DNA of 64,000 bases, taken from contig CBDDAC010000024.1 of assembly GCA_965224765.1 (NCBI GenBank), positions 124,001 through 188,000 on the forward strand. Direction: 5' to 3'. This document shows, piece by piece, positions 17,098-25,263 of the stretch. Each line of letters opens with the position of its first letter. Within the stretch, counting starts at the first letter, position 1. Under the pieces are notes generated by a model. The model made no database searches, was not told the origin of the DNA, and saw nothing but the letters and a program-made list of their open reading frames with translations. The DNA comes from CAZDBA01 sp965224765 (GTDB lineage: Bacteria; Planctomycetota; Planctomycetia; Pirellulales; Pirellulaceae). The translations under genes and the position numbers were made by a program.

Positions 17098-18051
17098 TTA
17101 GGCTGCCTCGCCGTTTGACGAATCAGGTTTGGCAGGATGAGTTTTTCGATGAACGTCCTGCAAACGCTTGATGCTGACATGCGTATAAATCTGAGTGGTG
17201 TTCAGGCGAGCATGACCAAGGAACTGTTGTAGTGAACGCAGGTCTGCTCCATTTTCCATCATCAATGTTGCTGCCGTATGACGCAGCAGGTGGCAGGCCC
17301 CGCGATAGGTGATACCGATTTTTTGCATGTGTCGTTTCACAAGATTGGAAACATAGTTTGGTCCAAGCTTACGACCATTTTTTGAAACAAACAGGCTTTG
17401 ATCGGCAGAATCAGTCACGAGGTTAGGGCGAATGTCGCACGTCCATTTATTCACCCACGTCAACGCACGGGTGCCAATGGGAACCACTCGGTCCTTACCT
17501 CCTTTGCCTTGACGAACCGTCAGCACTTCTCGATCTACATTAATATCGTAAACGGCCAGTGCCACCAGCTCACCACAGCGGATGCCACTGCTATAAAATG
17601 TTTCCATAATTGCTCGGTCCCGAATACCAAGGGGTGTTTCCACGTCAGGAACGTTCAGTAGGGATTCTACTTCATCAGCCGTTAAAACCGATGTTGGCAG
17701 ACGGTTTTCACTTTTAGGAAGTTCTATATCGACAGCTGGATCATGTGCGATAAAAGTTTGTGCTTTCATCCAGTCAAACCAGCGACGAATCGGCATGAGA
17801 TATTGAGCTTGAGTATCGAACTTTAGGGGCAAGCCCGTTTTGGGATTGCGATAGTGAAACAAGCTTCTTCGGTATGCCGCTAAATGCTTTGTTGTTACCT
17901 CCGCCATGCAATTGAGATTTCGCTCACTACACCAACTGACAAATCGATCAATCGTATACTTCCAACTGACAACCGTCCGCTCACTGCAATTACGCATCCG
18001 CATGGTTTGCAAAAATTGGTGAACGAGGATTTTGGGTTCAGGGACATTCAT
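17098..18051 (-). CDS. Tyrosine recombinase / integrase (XerC/D-like)
   Basis: Site-specific recombinase expected to integrate and excise the element. About 317 residues from ATG at 18051 (MNVPEPKILV), chosen because AAGGAG lies seven bases upstream. The SAM-like N-domain spans about residues 5-110. The catalytic domain has the Arg in SSGIRCGELVAL, Lys in QGKGGKDRVVP, His-x-x-Arg in CHLLRHTAATLM, His in FLGHARLNTTQIYTHV, and the nucleophile Tyr in the same stretch. All catalytic residues are present. It sits at the left edge of the element, where integrases normally lie, reading outward. Confidence 0.93.
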   Translation of the reverse strand: MNVPEPKILVHQFLQTMRMRNCSERTVVSWKYTIDRFVSWCSERNLNCMAEVTTKHLAAYRRSLFHYRNPKTGLPLKFDTQAQYLMPIRRWFDWMKAQTFIAHDPAVDIELPKSENRLPTSVLTADEVESLLNVPDVETPLGIRDRAIMETFYSSGIRCGELVALAVYDINVDREVLTVRQGKGGKDRVVPIGTRALTWVNKWTCDIRPNLVTDSADQSLFVSKNGRKLGPNYVSNLVKRHMQKIGITYRGACHLLRHTAATLMMENGADLRSLQQFLGHARLNTTQIYTHVSIKRLQDVHRKTHPAKPDSSNGEAA

Positions 18052-18194
18052 GTCTAACTCCTTAAAATGGTGTCTGCCTGTCGCTCGGTGCATACCGGTG
18101 CCACAGACGGAACAGGGGGTAAAAAGAAAGCCCCGTAAATCGAGGCCTACAGAACGTGTTTTTTTGCAGGGGCTTGTTCGCAAACGCCTCAAGT

Positions 18195-18323
18195 GTGCGG
18201 TTTGCCCGGTCCTGAGTCAGAAGCTCTTATGTTGCACTGGGTTACCGCATTTTGGCGTATCGTGCGAATGGGATGCGGTAGCCGTACAGGTGGTGTGCGG
18301 TTCACTCTATTTGCCGTGCGGTT
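18195..18323. repeat. Five copies of RTGCGGTW around the integrase upstream region
   Basis: GTGCGGTT at 18195, 18295 and 18316, ATGCGGTA at 18273, and its complement TACCGCAT at 18243. The last copy overlaps the 3' end of the neighbouring ATPase gene. Short repeats beside an integrase can be arm-type or excisionase sites; this is only a suggestion. Confidence 0.4.
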
Positions 18324-19887
18324 CGAGTTGGATTTCTGCCAGTTTTAGTTTTGCTGAATCCATCAGGCCGAGCAGAAAGGTCCCACCCTTGCGGCCCTGA
18401 CCATCGTAAAGAAGCTCGTATTGCTTGCTATTTCCGTGTCCGGTCCGGTGAGGCAATACATACTCCAGCTCAATCAACCGTTTGAGATGCTTTCGCAGCA
18501 GGCTGTCACCCCAGCCAAATGATTCACGCAGTTCCCGCTGTGTGAACCGAATCTGGTCTCGCTGTAGTGATTGCTCTTTGGATTGCTCACATGCAAAATT
18601 GTCGATGAGTCCCAGCAGCTGTCTGGTTTGGGGGAGCAGATCATCAAGTGATGACCCCATCACCTCGCTGAGAAGCCGGTTAGCCAGCTCTACGTCAGCA
18701 ATGCTGGACTCGACCGCAAACTCGTCCGCTCCAAGATCGATCTTTTTGCGTTGGTGCTGGTGGAGCAATGTGATGGAAGCAATCAGCGTTAGGTACTTGG
18801 CATTGTCACGACGCATTCGTGTTTGATCGTGCCGAAAGGTCAGTTGATCGGCCCATGGCATGACTACCAGTAGCGGCTCTATTAGTCGCTGTGCGTTTTT
18901 ATGCAGCGTTTTGATTTTTTTTCGATGACTATCGTGTTCTGAAACCAAATAACGGGTTCGCTGCTGATTGTGAATAGCCGCTGTTTGGTCTGACGATTCA
19001 TTAACTCGCAGCGTGAGGCAGCGGTTTTGAAGTTCAGGATCGGGGTGCTGCGATGTGGTTGTCAGGAACATCATCACCGGTCCTTCCACGCTGTAGGATT
19101 CTGTTAGTTGCCGTCCCGTTCCGCTACTTTTTCCTGTTGCGGCAATGGTTAGTTTCCCATCGCTTTGCAGCAGCTTCAGAGCATAGGATGCTTGAGCTAC
19201 ACCCTCTTCTTCGGCAATCGCCAGAATCTTGTGCTTCATCGCTTGCGAACCCATGTAATAAAGCGACTGTCCTGTCATGGCAGAGTAGCGAATCTGTTCT
19301 TCGTCTGGCATGAAGGACAATACGGCATCCATCAGAGTGGTTTTGCCAGCGGCACTGCCACTTTGAACCAAGAGAGCCAATGGGCTGTCGAGTCTGCGAG
19401 AAATACAGGCCAAATAGCTGACGAGTTTGTTGGTTTCTTCGCCCACCAAACCGCAAGTATCGAAGTCATCCAATATCCGATCGATCAATTTCGGGTCTTT
19501 GAGAAACTTGATCGCGGCCTGTTTCTCAATTTCACTAATTTCAACGGGCTTGTTGTCCTTCGTCGCTTGCTCAATTTGATCGAGCAATAGCTGCTCTAGG
19601 TTCAGCAGCAGCTTGCCAACATCGCTCTTGATAACGGCATCATCAACATACAGCTCAGTGGCAGCAGCCTTGATAAATGAATTTCGTGGTCTGGCTTTGT
19701 AAAGGTCTAGCGTATCCAGATAAACCAGCTCATCGCGGGACACCAGAATATTGACTTTGAGTTGCTGAGAACTGTGGTTTTTCTCAAGACCACGTACTCG
19801 GTAATTGCGATCATCACAGTGGAAAATGATTTGCTGATCTTCCACGATGAAATCGTTATTGTCAGCTGGTTGTGATTGTTCATTCAT
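18307..19887 (-). CDS. P-loop ATPase, helicase/primase-associated type
   Basis: 526 residues, cytoplasmic. Residues 1-150 are a beta-rich N-domain (RNYRVRGLEKNHSSQQLKVN). The ATPase core has Walker A GSAAGKTT (about 180), a Walker B-like stretch HKILAIAEEEG (about 218), SDGKLTIAATGK, and VMMFLTTTSQHPDPEL with a sensor-like Thr/Ser run. The C-terminal 80 residues contain a winged-helix-like segment (FTQRELRESFGWGDSLLRKHLKRL). Similar proteins accompany integrases in mobile elements and resemble phage-type replicative helicases; here it may unwind the element's origin. The exact role is inferred. Confidence 0.72.
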   Translation of the reverse strand: MNEQSQPADNNDFIVEDQQIIFHCDDRNYRVRGLEKNHSSQQLKVNILVSRDELVYLDTLDLYKARPRNSFIKAAATELYVDDAVIKSDVGKLLLNLEQLLLDQIEQATKDNKPVEISEIEKQAAIKFLKDPKLIDRILDDFDTCGLVGEETNKLVSYLACISRRLDSPLALLVQSGSAAGKTTLMDAVLSFMPDEEQIRYSAMTGQSLYYMGSQAMKHKILAIAEEEGVAQASYALKLLQSDGKLTIAATGKSSGTGRQLTESYSVEGPVMMFLTTTSQHPDPELQNRCLTLRVNESSDQTAAIHNQQRTRYLVSEHDSHRKKIKTLHKNAQRLIEPLLVVMPWADQLTFRHDQTRMRRDNAKYLTLIASITLLHQHQRKKIDLGADEFAVESSIADVELANRLLSEVMGSSLDDLLPQTRQLLGLIDNFACEQSKEQSLQRDQIRFTQRELRESFGWGDSLLRKHLKRLIELEYVLPHRTGHGNSKQYELLYDGQGRKGGTFLLGLMDSAKLKLAEIQLEPHGK

Positions 19888-20480
19888 GATTCACCTTTAC
19901 GAGAGCGGCGTGAGTCGGCGCGTACCGGTAACGCAGTTCATTGGTCCGGTTCCGAAACAGAAGGCCTGTTCAGCTTGCTACGTTTTCGAGGGGAGGAGAT
20001 TCGATGTAATATCAAGGGCTTATTTACCATGACGCCGCAATACTCGGTCGCTGTCAAGTCGCAGGAATAGATTTTTCTAAAATTCAGTGATGGGCAGTAG
20101 GAACATAAATGCGATGACTTGCTGTAATTTGTCTTGAAAATCAACAACCTACTAACTGCGAGAGCGAATACTGCAGAGCCAGTGGTCGGTGCTCGGCATT
20201 TGTAGCGAGCACCAGAATCATAACGGTTCAATTGGCAATTTCCGGCGTCTGACGCTTCACTCGGTCGACTCGCGTGGATGTGCAAGATTTGCCGCATACA
20301 CGGAATCACCAAACCAACCTTTTATGCTGTCTTGAGAGAGGAGAAAAATGCAACGCAAAACCTTCCGGCATAGACAATTTTATTGTCGGCAGCAACGCTG
20401 CCGTGTGATCTGTGCGGGAAGAAATTGACTAAACCCAATAGACGGTTGCATAGCAACTGGTCAGCTGATAACTGGGAGCC
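19888..20480. other. Divergent 593-bp control region with hairpins
   Basis: Between the ATPase (-) and the methyltransferase (+). It contains GGTGCTC/GAGCACC (from about 20188), then two touching perfect short-loop hairpins at 20373-20403, and GTTGC-ATA-GCAAC near 20445. No gene seen. Confidence 0.55.
20373..20403. repeat. Pair of adjacent perfect hairpins
   Basis: GACAAT-TTT-ATTGTC (20373-20387) runs directly into CGGCAGC-AAC-GCTGCCG (20387-20403), sharing one base. Both have three-base loops like the hairpins at 22.8 kb. No T-run follows, so they are not ordinary terminators. Confidence 0.7.
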
Positions 20481-21857
20481 ATGAAAATGGTTCCGCTAAA
20501 CAGTCTGGTTTTGCATCCACAGGCCGAGTTGGTTCCGAGGATGTCTCCTGCACAAGCAGCAGAGTTTGAATCTGATATTGCAGCCCGGGGCATTCGTGTG
20601 CCTATTGAGATCATTGACGGCAATGTCATTATTGACGGGCGGAGCCGTTATCTGGCCGCCCAAAAATTGGGACTCTACCAAGTACCGGTGGTCGATGCAC
20701 CTACCAGTGGCGAGCCGCCAGTGTTGTATATGTTGCGATCTGCTTCCAAACGTAGGCATTTAACCGAGGACCAACTGGCCTGTTTAGCCCTCGAAGAAAT
20801 GAAAATCCTAACCCGCATTTCACGAAAAGAGCGGGCCGCCAAAGCGGGGCGAGGCAACCAGCATACGGCAAATCATTCCAACTCGGCGGCCACGTCGTCC
20901 GCCAAGTGCCGTGACCGCTCAGCAGATGCTCGCACCATTGTGGCCAGCCGGTATGGAGTTTCACAACGTCGCATCAGAACCGCCAAACGCTTGCAAGAAA
21001 TCTCTCCCGCTCTTTTCGAACAGGCCAAATCAGGTACGACAAGATTGGCTCAAGCCAAACGCGAAGCCCAGCGGCAAGTTCGCCGCAAAGAGCTACGCGA
21101 GCAGGTTCGCCAAGCATCGCAAGTAACTCATCAAAATCGCTGGGAAATCCGCCTTGGTGATTGCTTGGATGAACTTCACAAAATTACCCCCGGTTCTGTA
21201 AAGCTGATTTTTGCTGACCCTCCTTATAACATCGGCATTGATTACGGCGATGGTGCTGCTGCGGACTCGTTGCCACGGGATCAGTACCTTGCTTGGTGCC
21301 ATGAGTGGATTCGGGCCTGTGTTCGTTTGCTTTCCGATGACGGCAGCCTGTGGGTGATGATTAACGATGAACATGCAGACAGTTTAGGGGTGATACTTCG
21401 CAAAACCGGCATGACACGCAGGGCATGGATCAAATGGTACGAAACCTTTGGCGTTAATTGCCAGCGAAATTTTAGCCGTTGCTCTCGCCACATCTTCTAT
21501 CACGTCAAAGATTCGCAGAATTTTGTGTTTAACCCGGAGGCGATTACCCGCCCCAAACAGCAGCAAAACCAAAAAGCAATTACGAATAACAAGCTATGGG
21601 ACAATGTGTGGTGCATCCCGCGATTGGTTGAAAACAGCAGCGAGCGAATTCCCGATGTGCCAACACAGCTCCCGCTTGATCTGGTGCGGCCAATCGTGTC
21701 TTGTGCCAGCAACCCCGGAGATTTGGTACTTGATCCGTTTTGCGGTAGCGGCACAACGGGCGTTGCCGCCATTGAGGGAAAGCGGCAATTTATCGGCATT
21801 GAGAAGAACCCGAAGTTTCACGCACTTGCCACAAACAGACTACACATGACCCGGTAA
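20481..21857 (+). CDS. ParB-like nuclease-domain / DNA methyltransferase fusion
   Basis: 458 residues. N-terminal ParB/Srx-like domain (about 1-110): PLNSLVLHPQAELVPRMS and IIDGRSRYLAAQKLG, the GxxR(H/Y) type motif. A helix-turn-helix linker (about 140-215, YGVSQRRIRTAKRLQEISP) is like the ParB middle domain. The C-terminal methyltransferase has motif IV DPPYNIG near residue 246 and motif I DPFCGSGTTG near residue 417; motif IV before motif I marks the beta class (N6-adenine or N4-cytosine). No restriction enzyme is nearby, so it is an orphan enzyme. It may protect or mark the element's DNA, with the ParB-type region giving sequence recognition or partner contact. The ATG follows GGGAG. Confidence 0.88.
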   Translation: MKMVPLNSLVLHPQAELVPRMSPAQAAEFESDIAARGIRVPIEIIDGNVIIDGRSRYLAAQKLGLYQVPVVDAPTSGEPPVLYMLRSASKRRHLTEDQLACLALEEMKILTRISRKERAAKAGRGNQHTANHSNSAATSSAKCRDRSADARTIVASRYGVSQRRIRTAKRLQEISPALFEQAKSGTTRLAQAKREAQRQVRRKELREQVRQASQVTHQNRWEIRLGDCLDELHKITPGSVKLIFADPPYNIGIDYGDGAAADSLPRDQYLAWCHEWIRACVRLLSDDGSLWVMINDEHADSLGVILRKTGMTRRAWIKWYETFGVNCQRNFSRCSRHIFYHVKDSQNFVFNPEAITRPKQQQNQKAITNNKLWDNVWCIPRLVENSSERIPDVPTQLPLDLVRPIVSCASNPGDLVLDPFCGSGTTGVAAIEGKRQFIGIEKNPKFHALATNRLHMTR

Positions 21858-21906
21858 CGCTATTCAGATAACCAATACGAAAATTGCGAAATGTTTGTGC
21901 CGCTGT

Positions 21907-22482
21907 TCAATTCTCTGAATCGAAAGGTAGCGAAGCCTGACCGGATGCCGATTGGCGGCGGTAGCCCTTCACAAAAGCCAGTCGATCTCCATTAAACATA
22001 AACTGGACGTTGACGAAAAAAACACCATCAGAAGGACTGCGATAAAGAAACTCCTTTCCAAGCAGCTCCCGCAAACCTCGCTGATAGGTTCGCTCGGTCA
22101 TGTCTGGGAAGCGTTCCGATACCATGTAGTAATTAAGCATGACCTTGTCTTCACCATGTTTTTCTTGCAATTGACGATAAACGATTTCAAACAAAGCGAG
22201 TCCTGACTTGCTAAGTCCTACTGCTTGTTTGAGGCCACCCAAAAAGAGTTTCACAAATCGGGTATCGTCTACCTCCTCAAATTCGTAAAATCCGGCCCCT
22301 CCAACGTTCAGTATTTCGCCAGAGCCAGGGTTGACGACAAAGCCTTTTTGCTCGTCTCCGTAATGCACTTTTTTACGCTTGCTAATCGAATTTGGGTCAG
22401 GTACAGATGGGTTCGTTCTGTAAATGGGAACTCCCTTTTTTTCTCCGATAATCTTCGCACTGTTTTGTCTTTCCTGCGACAT
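21907..22482 (-). CDS. Putative replication initiator (RepL-like winged-helix protein)
   Basis: 191 residues. The layout matches RepL-type plasmid initiators as I remember them: a VVNPGSGEIL stretch near residue 50, FVKLFLGGLKQAVGLSKSGLALFEIVY at about 75-100, a winged-helix core (FPDMTERTYQRGLRELLGKEFLYRSP) at about 120-150, and FFVNVQFMFNGDRLAFV. The gene starts after an AGGAGGTGG Shine-Dalgarno. Four iteron-like palindromes sit at and before its start codon, and two DnaA boxes lie within 315 bases, as expected for an initiator controlling its own origin. Alternative: a transcriptional repressor of the same fold. Confidence 0.6.
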   Translation of the reverse strand: MSQERQNSAKIIGEKKGVPIYRTNPSVPDPNSISKRKKVHYGDEQKGFVVNPGSGEILNVGGAGFYEFEEVDDTRFVKLFLGGLKQAVGLSKSGLALFEIVYRQLQEKHGEDKVMLNYYMVSERFPDMTERTYQRGLRELLGKEFLYRSPSDGVFFVNVQFMFNGDRLAFVKGYRRQSASGQASLPFDSEN

Positions 22483-22590
22483 AATCCACCTCCTGTTTTG
22501 TCACTTGTCCGACATGACACTGACTGTTTTACGACAAAATGTAAAGCATTTTTTGTCGCTTCTCCGACACATTCTGTCGCATGGCCGACA
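22466..22590. repeat. Four TGTC-N8-GACA iterons/operators
   Basis: 16-bp partly palindromic units at 22466-22481 (overlapping the repL-like start codon), 22499-22514, 22554-22569 and 22575-22590. The last two are TGTCGCTTCTCCGACA and TGTCGCATGGCCGACA. Spacing between starts is 33, 55 and 21 bases, close to 3, 5 and 2 helical turns, so all would face one side of the DNA. Likely binding sites for the neighbouring initiator or another repressor. Confidence 0.75.
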
Positions 22591-22680
22591 CAAATTGTCG
22601 GTCACTTCCCCAGGTTTCTGCGGGTTACAAGGGTGTTCCTTTCTTAGTACTTAAAAAGGGACTGGGAATCGTTCGAGGAC

Positions 22681-22796
22681 TTATCCACGTCTTCGTGTCG
22701 CGTGCGACCCAACACGCTGACGCGAAACGAATGGGGTGGGTAAGTCGATTCCGGCTACTGCTTAATTAAAAGAACCCAAGCTTCGCTTGTGGATAA
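22681..22796. promoter_or_regulatory. Two DnaA boxes; candidate origin of replication
   Basis: TTATCCACG at 22681-22689 and the exact consensus TTATCCACA (as TGTGGATAA, minus strand) at 22788-22796. An AT-rich stretch (CTTAATTAAAAG, 22761-22772) lies between. Together with the iterons this looks like a plasmid-type oriV. Prediction only. Confidence 0.6.
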
Positions 22797-22934
22797 AATT
22801 GCATGGACTAACGTCCATAAACATTTGATTAAAACCTACCCTCGCTCCGCTCTCCCCATGCTTCGCATGGCCAGAAAATGCGTTGAGCCTATCGGCTCAA
22901 CAAAATGATTATTTGAGGTCCGCTCACGCGGACC
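22777..22934. repeat. Chain of five perfect short-loop hairpins
   Basis: CAAGC-TTC-GCTTG (22777), ATGGAC-TAAC-GTCCAT (22803), CCATGC-TTC-GCATGG (22856), GTTGAGCC-TATC-GGCTCAAC (22882) and GGTCCGC-TCAC-GCGGACC (22917). A looser one follows, GCTTCTC with GAGAAGC (22990-23013). All stems are exact and loops are three or four bases. No T-runs, so not terminators. Could serve as single-strand origin, primosome or mobilization sites. No gene between 22935 and 23217. Confidence 0.8.
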
Positions 22935-23217
22935 AATTGGCTCGGCATAGGATGGCTGCGGTGTGTGGCGATGCAATGCCCCATAATCAGCTTCTCGGCA
23001 TGCTGAGAGAAGCAAGTCGATTAGTTAGGTGGGGAACCCTCACGCTTTTTAGAGAAGGGGCTGTACGGGCACTTTTGGCGATTTATATGCTGGCACTCTG
23101 AATTCACCAACAAAGGCAGGGATGAAATCTGCATCTCTGTCACCTTTCGTCGGTCGCCAGCTCTGGGTGAGCAACCGACGAATGGCTCCGACGAAGGCAG
23201 ATTTCAAAAACTCGCAA

Positions 23218-23469
23218 TTACAGCAACGGCATGGTTGCCGGACAGAGAATAAACGCCGTCACATGAACGGTCCTACTGTCGAAGCGATAGACAACGCAAT
23301 GCCCACCCACCAGCACGCGATAGTAAGGGCTGCTCTCTAACCTACGGGAATTGTGCTCAGGATATTTCATCAAATCCAAAATCGCACACACGCAACGATG
23401 GTAGGATTTTGCGTCACAGATTTTGTCTAATTCTTTAAACACCGCAGGGTGCGAAAAAATAGTCCTCAT
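23218..23469 (-). CDS. RelE/ParE-superfamily toxin
   Basis: 83 residues. The pattern fits small RelE/ParE toxins: FKELDKICDAKSYHR (helical N-half), then the strand run YYRVLVGGHCVVYRFDSRTVHVTAF with a C-terminal Arg/His-bearing strand. Members cleave mRNA on ribosomes or poison gyrase; which applies cannot be told. Its first base overlaps the last base of the antitoxin gene, so the pair is translationally coupled. It stabilises plasmids or islands in other elements. Confidence 0.75.
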   Translation of the reverse strand: MRTIFSHPAVFKELDKICDAKSYHRCVCAILDLMKYPEHNSRRLESSPYYRVLVGGHCVVYRFDSRTVHVTAFILCPATMPLL

Positions 23470-23732
23470 TACTGTTTTTTTCGCTCCTCGTGTCCAGTCA
23501 TCAATCTGGTGATGGTATCTCCCCGATTAACCCACTGATTCCCAGAATCCAAGACTTCCGCCACCTCCGCAAGGTATTTGGCTTCGATATTCAGCAGGTG
23601 CTGGTACTCCTCAAAGGAAATTAGCACGGCAGCAGGGTTTTCTATTGGGCCAATAGAAAAGCCACCCTCACCAATGGTTTCCAACAGTTTCTCTAGCTGC
23701 CTATTGATGCAGTTTGCCGGTATTGGTCGCAC
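23469..23732 (-). CDS. Phd/YefM-type antitoxin (partner of RelE-like toxin)
   Basis: About 87 residues from GTG at 23732, chosen because AGGAGGAAG lies directly upstream; the frame continues to an ATG at 23765 without such a site. The C-half has NPAAVLISFEEYQHLL, typical of Phd/YefM antitoxins, then an acidic helix (LAEVAEVLDSG). The N-terminus should bind DNA and repress the operon. One-base overlap with the toxin gene. Confidence 0.7.
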   Translation of the reverse strand: MRPIPANCINRQLEKLLETIGEGGFSIGPIENPAAVLISFEEYQHLLNIEAKYLAEVAEVLDSGNQWVNRGDTITRLMTGHEERKKQ

Positions 23733-23812
23733 GCTTCCTCCTTTGCCGTAGCATCCATGCCACAAACAAGCGAGTCAGGCAAGCAGATAACACTCACAGG
23801 TAGAAAATGATT

Positions 23813-24193
23813 TTACGCGGCGAGTGTCACTACATCATATTTCTGAATTTCTTTGTCACGAGTGATGATTGTCAGATTCTCTACGCGAGCCTGAGCAATC
23901 AGCATTCGGTCAAACGGATCGCCATGATGATGTGGCAACTGCGTTACCTCCTCGATATGCTCTAGTGAAATGGGAAGAAGGTCACACCGGGCACGCCGAA
24001 CTAGCTGCCCATTGTTTTCTGGTGTATCGAGCCGAGCCACTCCACGTTTTATATTCATCTCCCATAGTGATGCGTGGCTCACCAGTAGCGAATTGTGGCC
24101 AGAGCCGATAGCCAGACGAGCCTGTGGCTTTATCGCCTCTGGCGAACCGGCCCACCACAGCAGCACATGCGTATCCAGCAGTAACCCGCTCAC
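23813..24193 (-). CDS. PIN-domain toxin (VapC family)
   Basis: 126 residues. PIN acidic residues are visible: D in LLLDTHVLLWW, E in SHASLWEMNIK, D in HHGDPFDRMLIAQA, and TRDKEIQKY near the end, giving a complete four-acid Mg2+ site. VapC toxins are ribonucleases, often against tRNA or rRNA. It overlaps its antitoxin gene by four bases (ATGA). Second toxin-antitoxin unit of this element. Confidence 0.88.
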   Translation of the reverse strand: MSGLLLDTHVLLWWAGSPEAIKPQARLAIGSGHNSLLVSHASLWEMNIKRGVARLDTPENNGQLVRRARCDLLPISLEHIEEVTQLPHHHGDPFDRMLIAQARVENLTIITRDKEIQKYDVVTLAA

Positions 24194-24447
24194 GCATTCT
24201 CACTAGGGAGTATTTCAGACGCCTCAAACAAACCTTCAATCTCTTTGTCCGCTTCCTTCATCGTACCGCGATAGGTTACCTTGCCTTTCCAAAAGCCGCC
24301 GATGCGTGGGCGGGTGTCCTTTTCAAAAGGAATCAATTTAACGAGCGGTTCATTATGTCGGGCAATGACAATTTCATCACCAGCCAAAACTCGCTGGATG
24401 AGTTTCGACAGGTTGGTTTTTGCATCGTTGATATTAGAAATATGCAT
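24190..24447 (-). CDS. Phd/YefM-family antitoxin (partner of VapC)
   Basis: About 85 residues from ATG at 24447 (MHISNINDAKTNLSKL); an in-frame ATG at 24486 adds thirteen. The Phd/YefM pattern NDAKTNLSKLIQRVLAGDEIVIARHNEPLVKLIP is clear and gives the DNA-binding N-domain. The acidic tail (KEADKEIEGLFEASE) should cover the toxin. The 4-base overlap supports coexpression. Confidence 0.85.
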   Translation of the reverse strand: MHISNINDAKTNLSKLIQRVLAGDEIVIARHNEPLVKLIPFEKDTRPRIGGFWKGKVTYRGTMKEADKEIEGLFEASEILPSENA

Positions 24448-24852
24448 GGCGACCTTCACGTTTTTGTTGTCTTTTGAGATTGCCACGCTTTGAGAAAAAA
24501 GTCAACCAAAATGGTTGTGGCATGGTCATCTATGGTTGAATTTCATTCAATGAACGCTTTGGATATTCCCTGAATGACACGCTACTGGCGGCACTTGTTT
24601 CAAAAATTCATTTACAGCACGAGCAATCTGACCTATGGCTGGCAACATGCGATGGGGCATGATAACCCCAAAAACATACGCCTATTTTAAGGGCAGCGTG
24701 TTCGCCAAATGTCCCTTCCGACTCATGTCGGGAGGGCGGTGAAATACAATACCCACGCGGAAATACACTGCGGGCTAGTTTTTGGCTTTATCATCCTCCC
24801 GGCACCAGTGAGCCGAGTTCCCCGTCGATCATTTACAAAAGGGGAGAACCAT
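24448..24852. other. Divergent spacer between antitoxin operon and XRE gene
   Basis: About 400 bp that should hold the toxin-antitoxin promoter on the minus strand and the XRE promoter on the plus strand. No strong repeat or extra gene seen; the frame upstream of 24853 has no family resemblance. Confidence 0.5.
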
Positions 24853-25212
24853 ATGAACAGCATCGATTTGGACAAAAAATTTCTACAACACTTAGGCGAC
24901 CGTATTCGCATCGCTCGCGAGTATCGCAAACTCTCTCAGGAAGAACTTGCACACCAGTTAAAGGCTTCATGCACTGTCCAAGAAATTGCCAAAATGGAGG
25001 TCGGTTTCTCAAGCTTTTCGGTTACCGACCTAAATCGAATCGCTACCATTCTGAATACGCCGCTCTATCATTTCATTGACGATGGTGCATTGTTTTGGTT
25101 TGACGATCAACGGTTTGCAGAAGCATATAGTGTTCTTCCAGCGGATGCTCGCAGCAAAGTAAGAGAAGTCGTATTTGCTCTCGTAGGCGACAATCCTTTG
25201 CTTCATTCTTAA
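24853..25212 (+). CDS. XRE-family HTH transcriptional regulator
   Basis: 119 residues from ATG at 24853, preceded by AGGGGAG. The N-terminal HTH_3 domain (residues 8-70) reads GDRIRIAREYRKLSQEELAHQL and continues through QEIAKMEVGFSSFSVTDLNR. The C-terminal half (ALFWFDDQRFAEAYSVLPAD) ends in a helical segment that may dimerise. It probably represses element genes; location between the toxin-antitoxin and partition modules fits a master regulator. No peptidase (ImmA) partner is adjacent. Confidence 0.85.
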   Translation: MNSIDLDKKFLQHLGDRIRIAREYRKLSQEELAHQLKASCTVQEIAKMEVGFSSFSVTDLNRIATILNTPLYHFIDDGALFWFDDQRFAEAYSVLPADARSKVREVVFALVGDNPLLHS

Positions 25213-25263
25213 CTGAGATCAATGCCATTTTGCACCAGAATATAACAGCAGAAGATCACTGGC

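Noticed and set aside
20481..21857. Restriction-modification system
   Set aside because: No endonuclease gene is adjacent; the ParB fusion and setting suggest an element-borne orphan methyltransferase.
22777..22934. CRISPR-like or terminator series
   Set aside because: Stems differ in sequence and there are no T-runs or constant repeats; treated as a hairpin chain.
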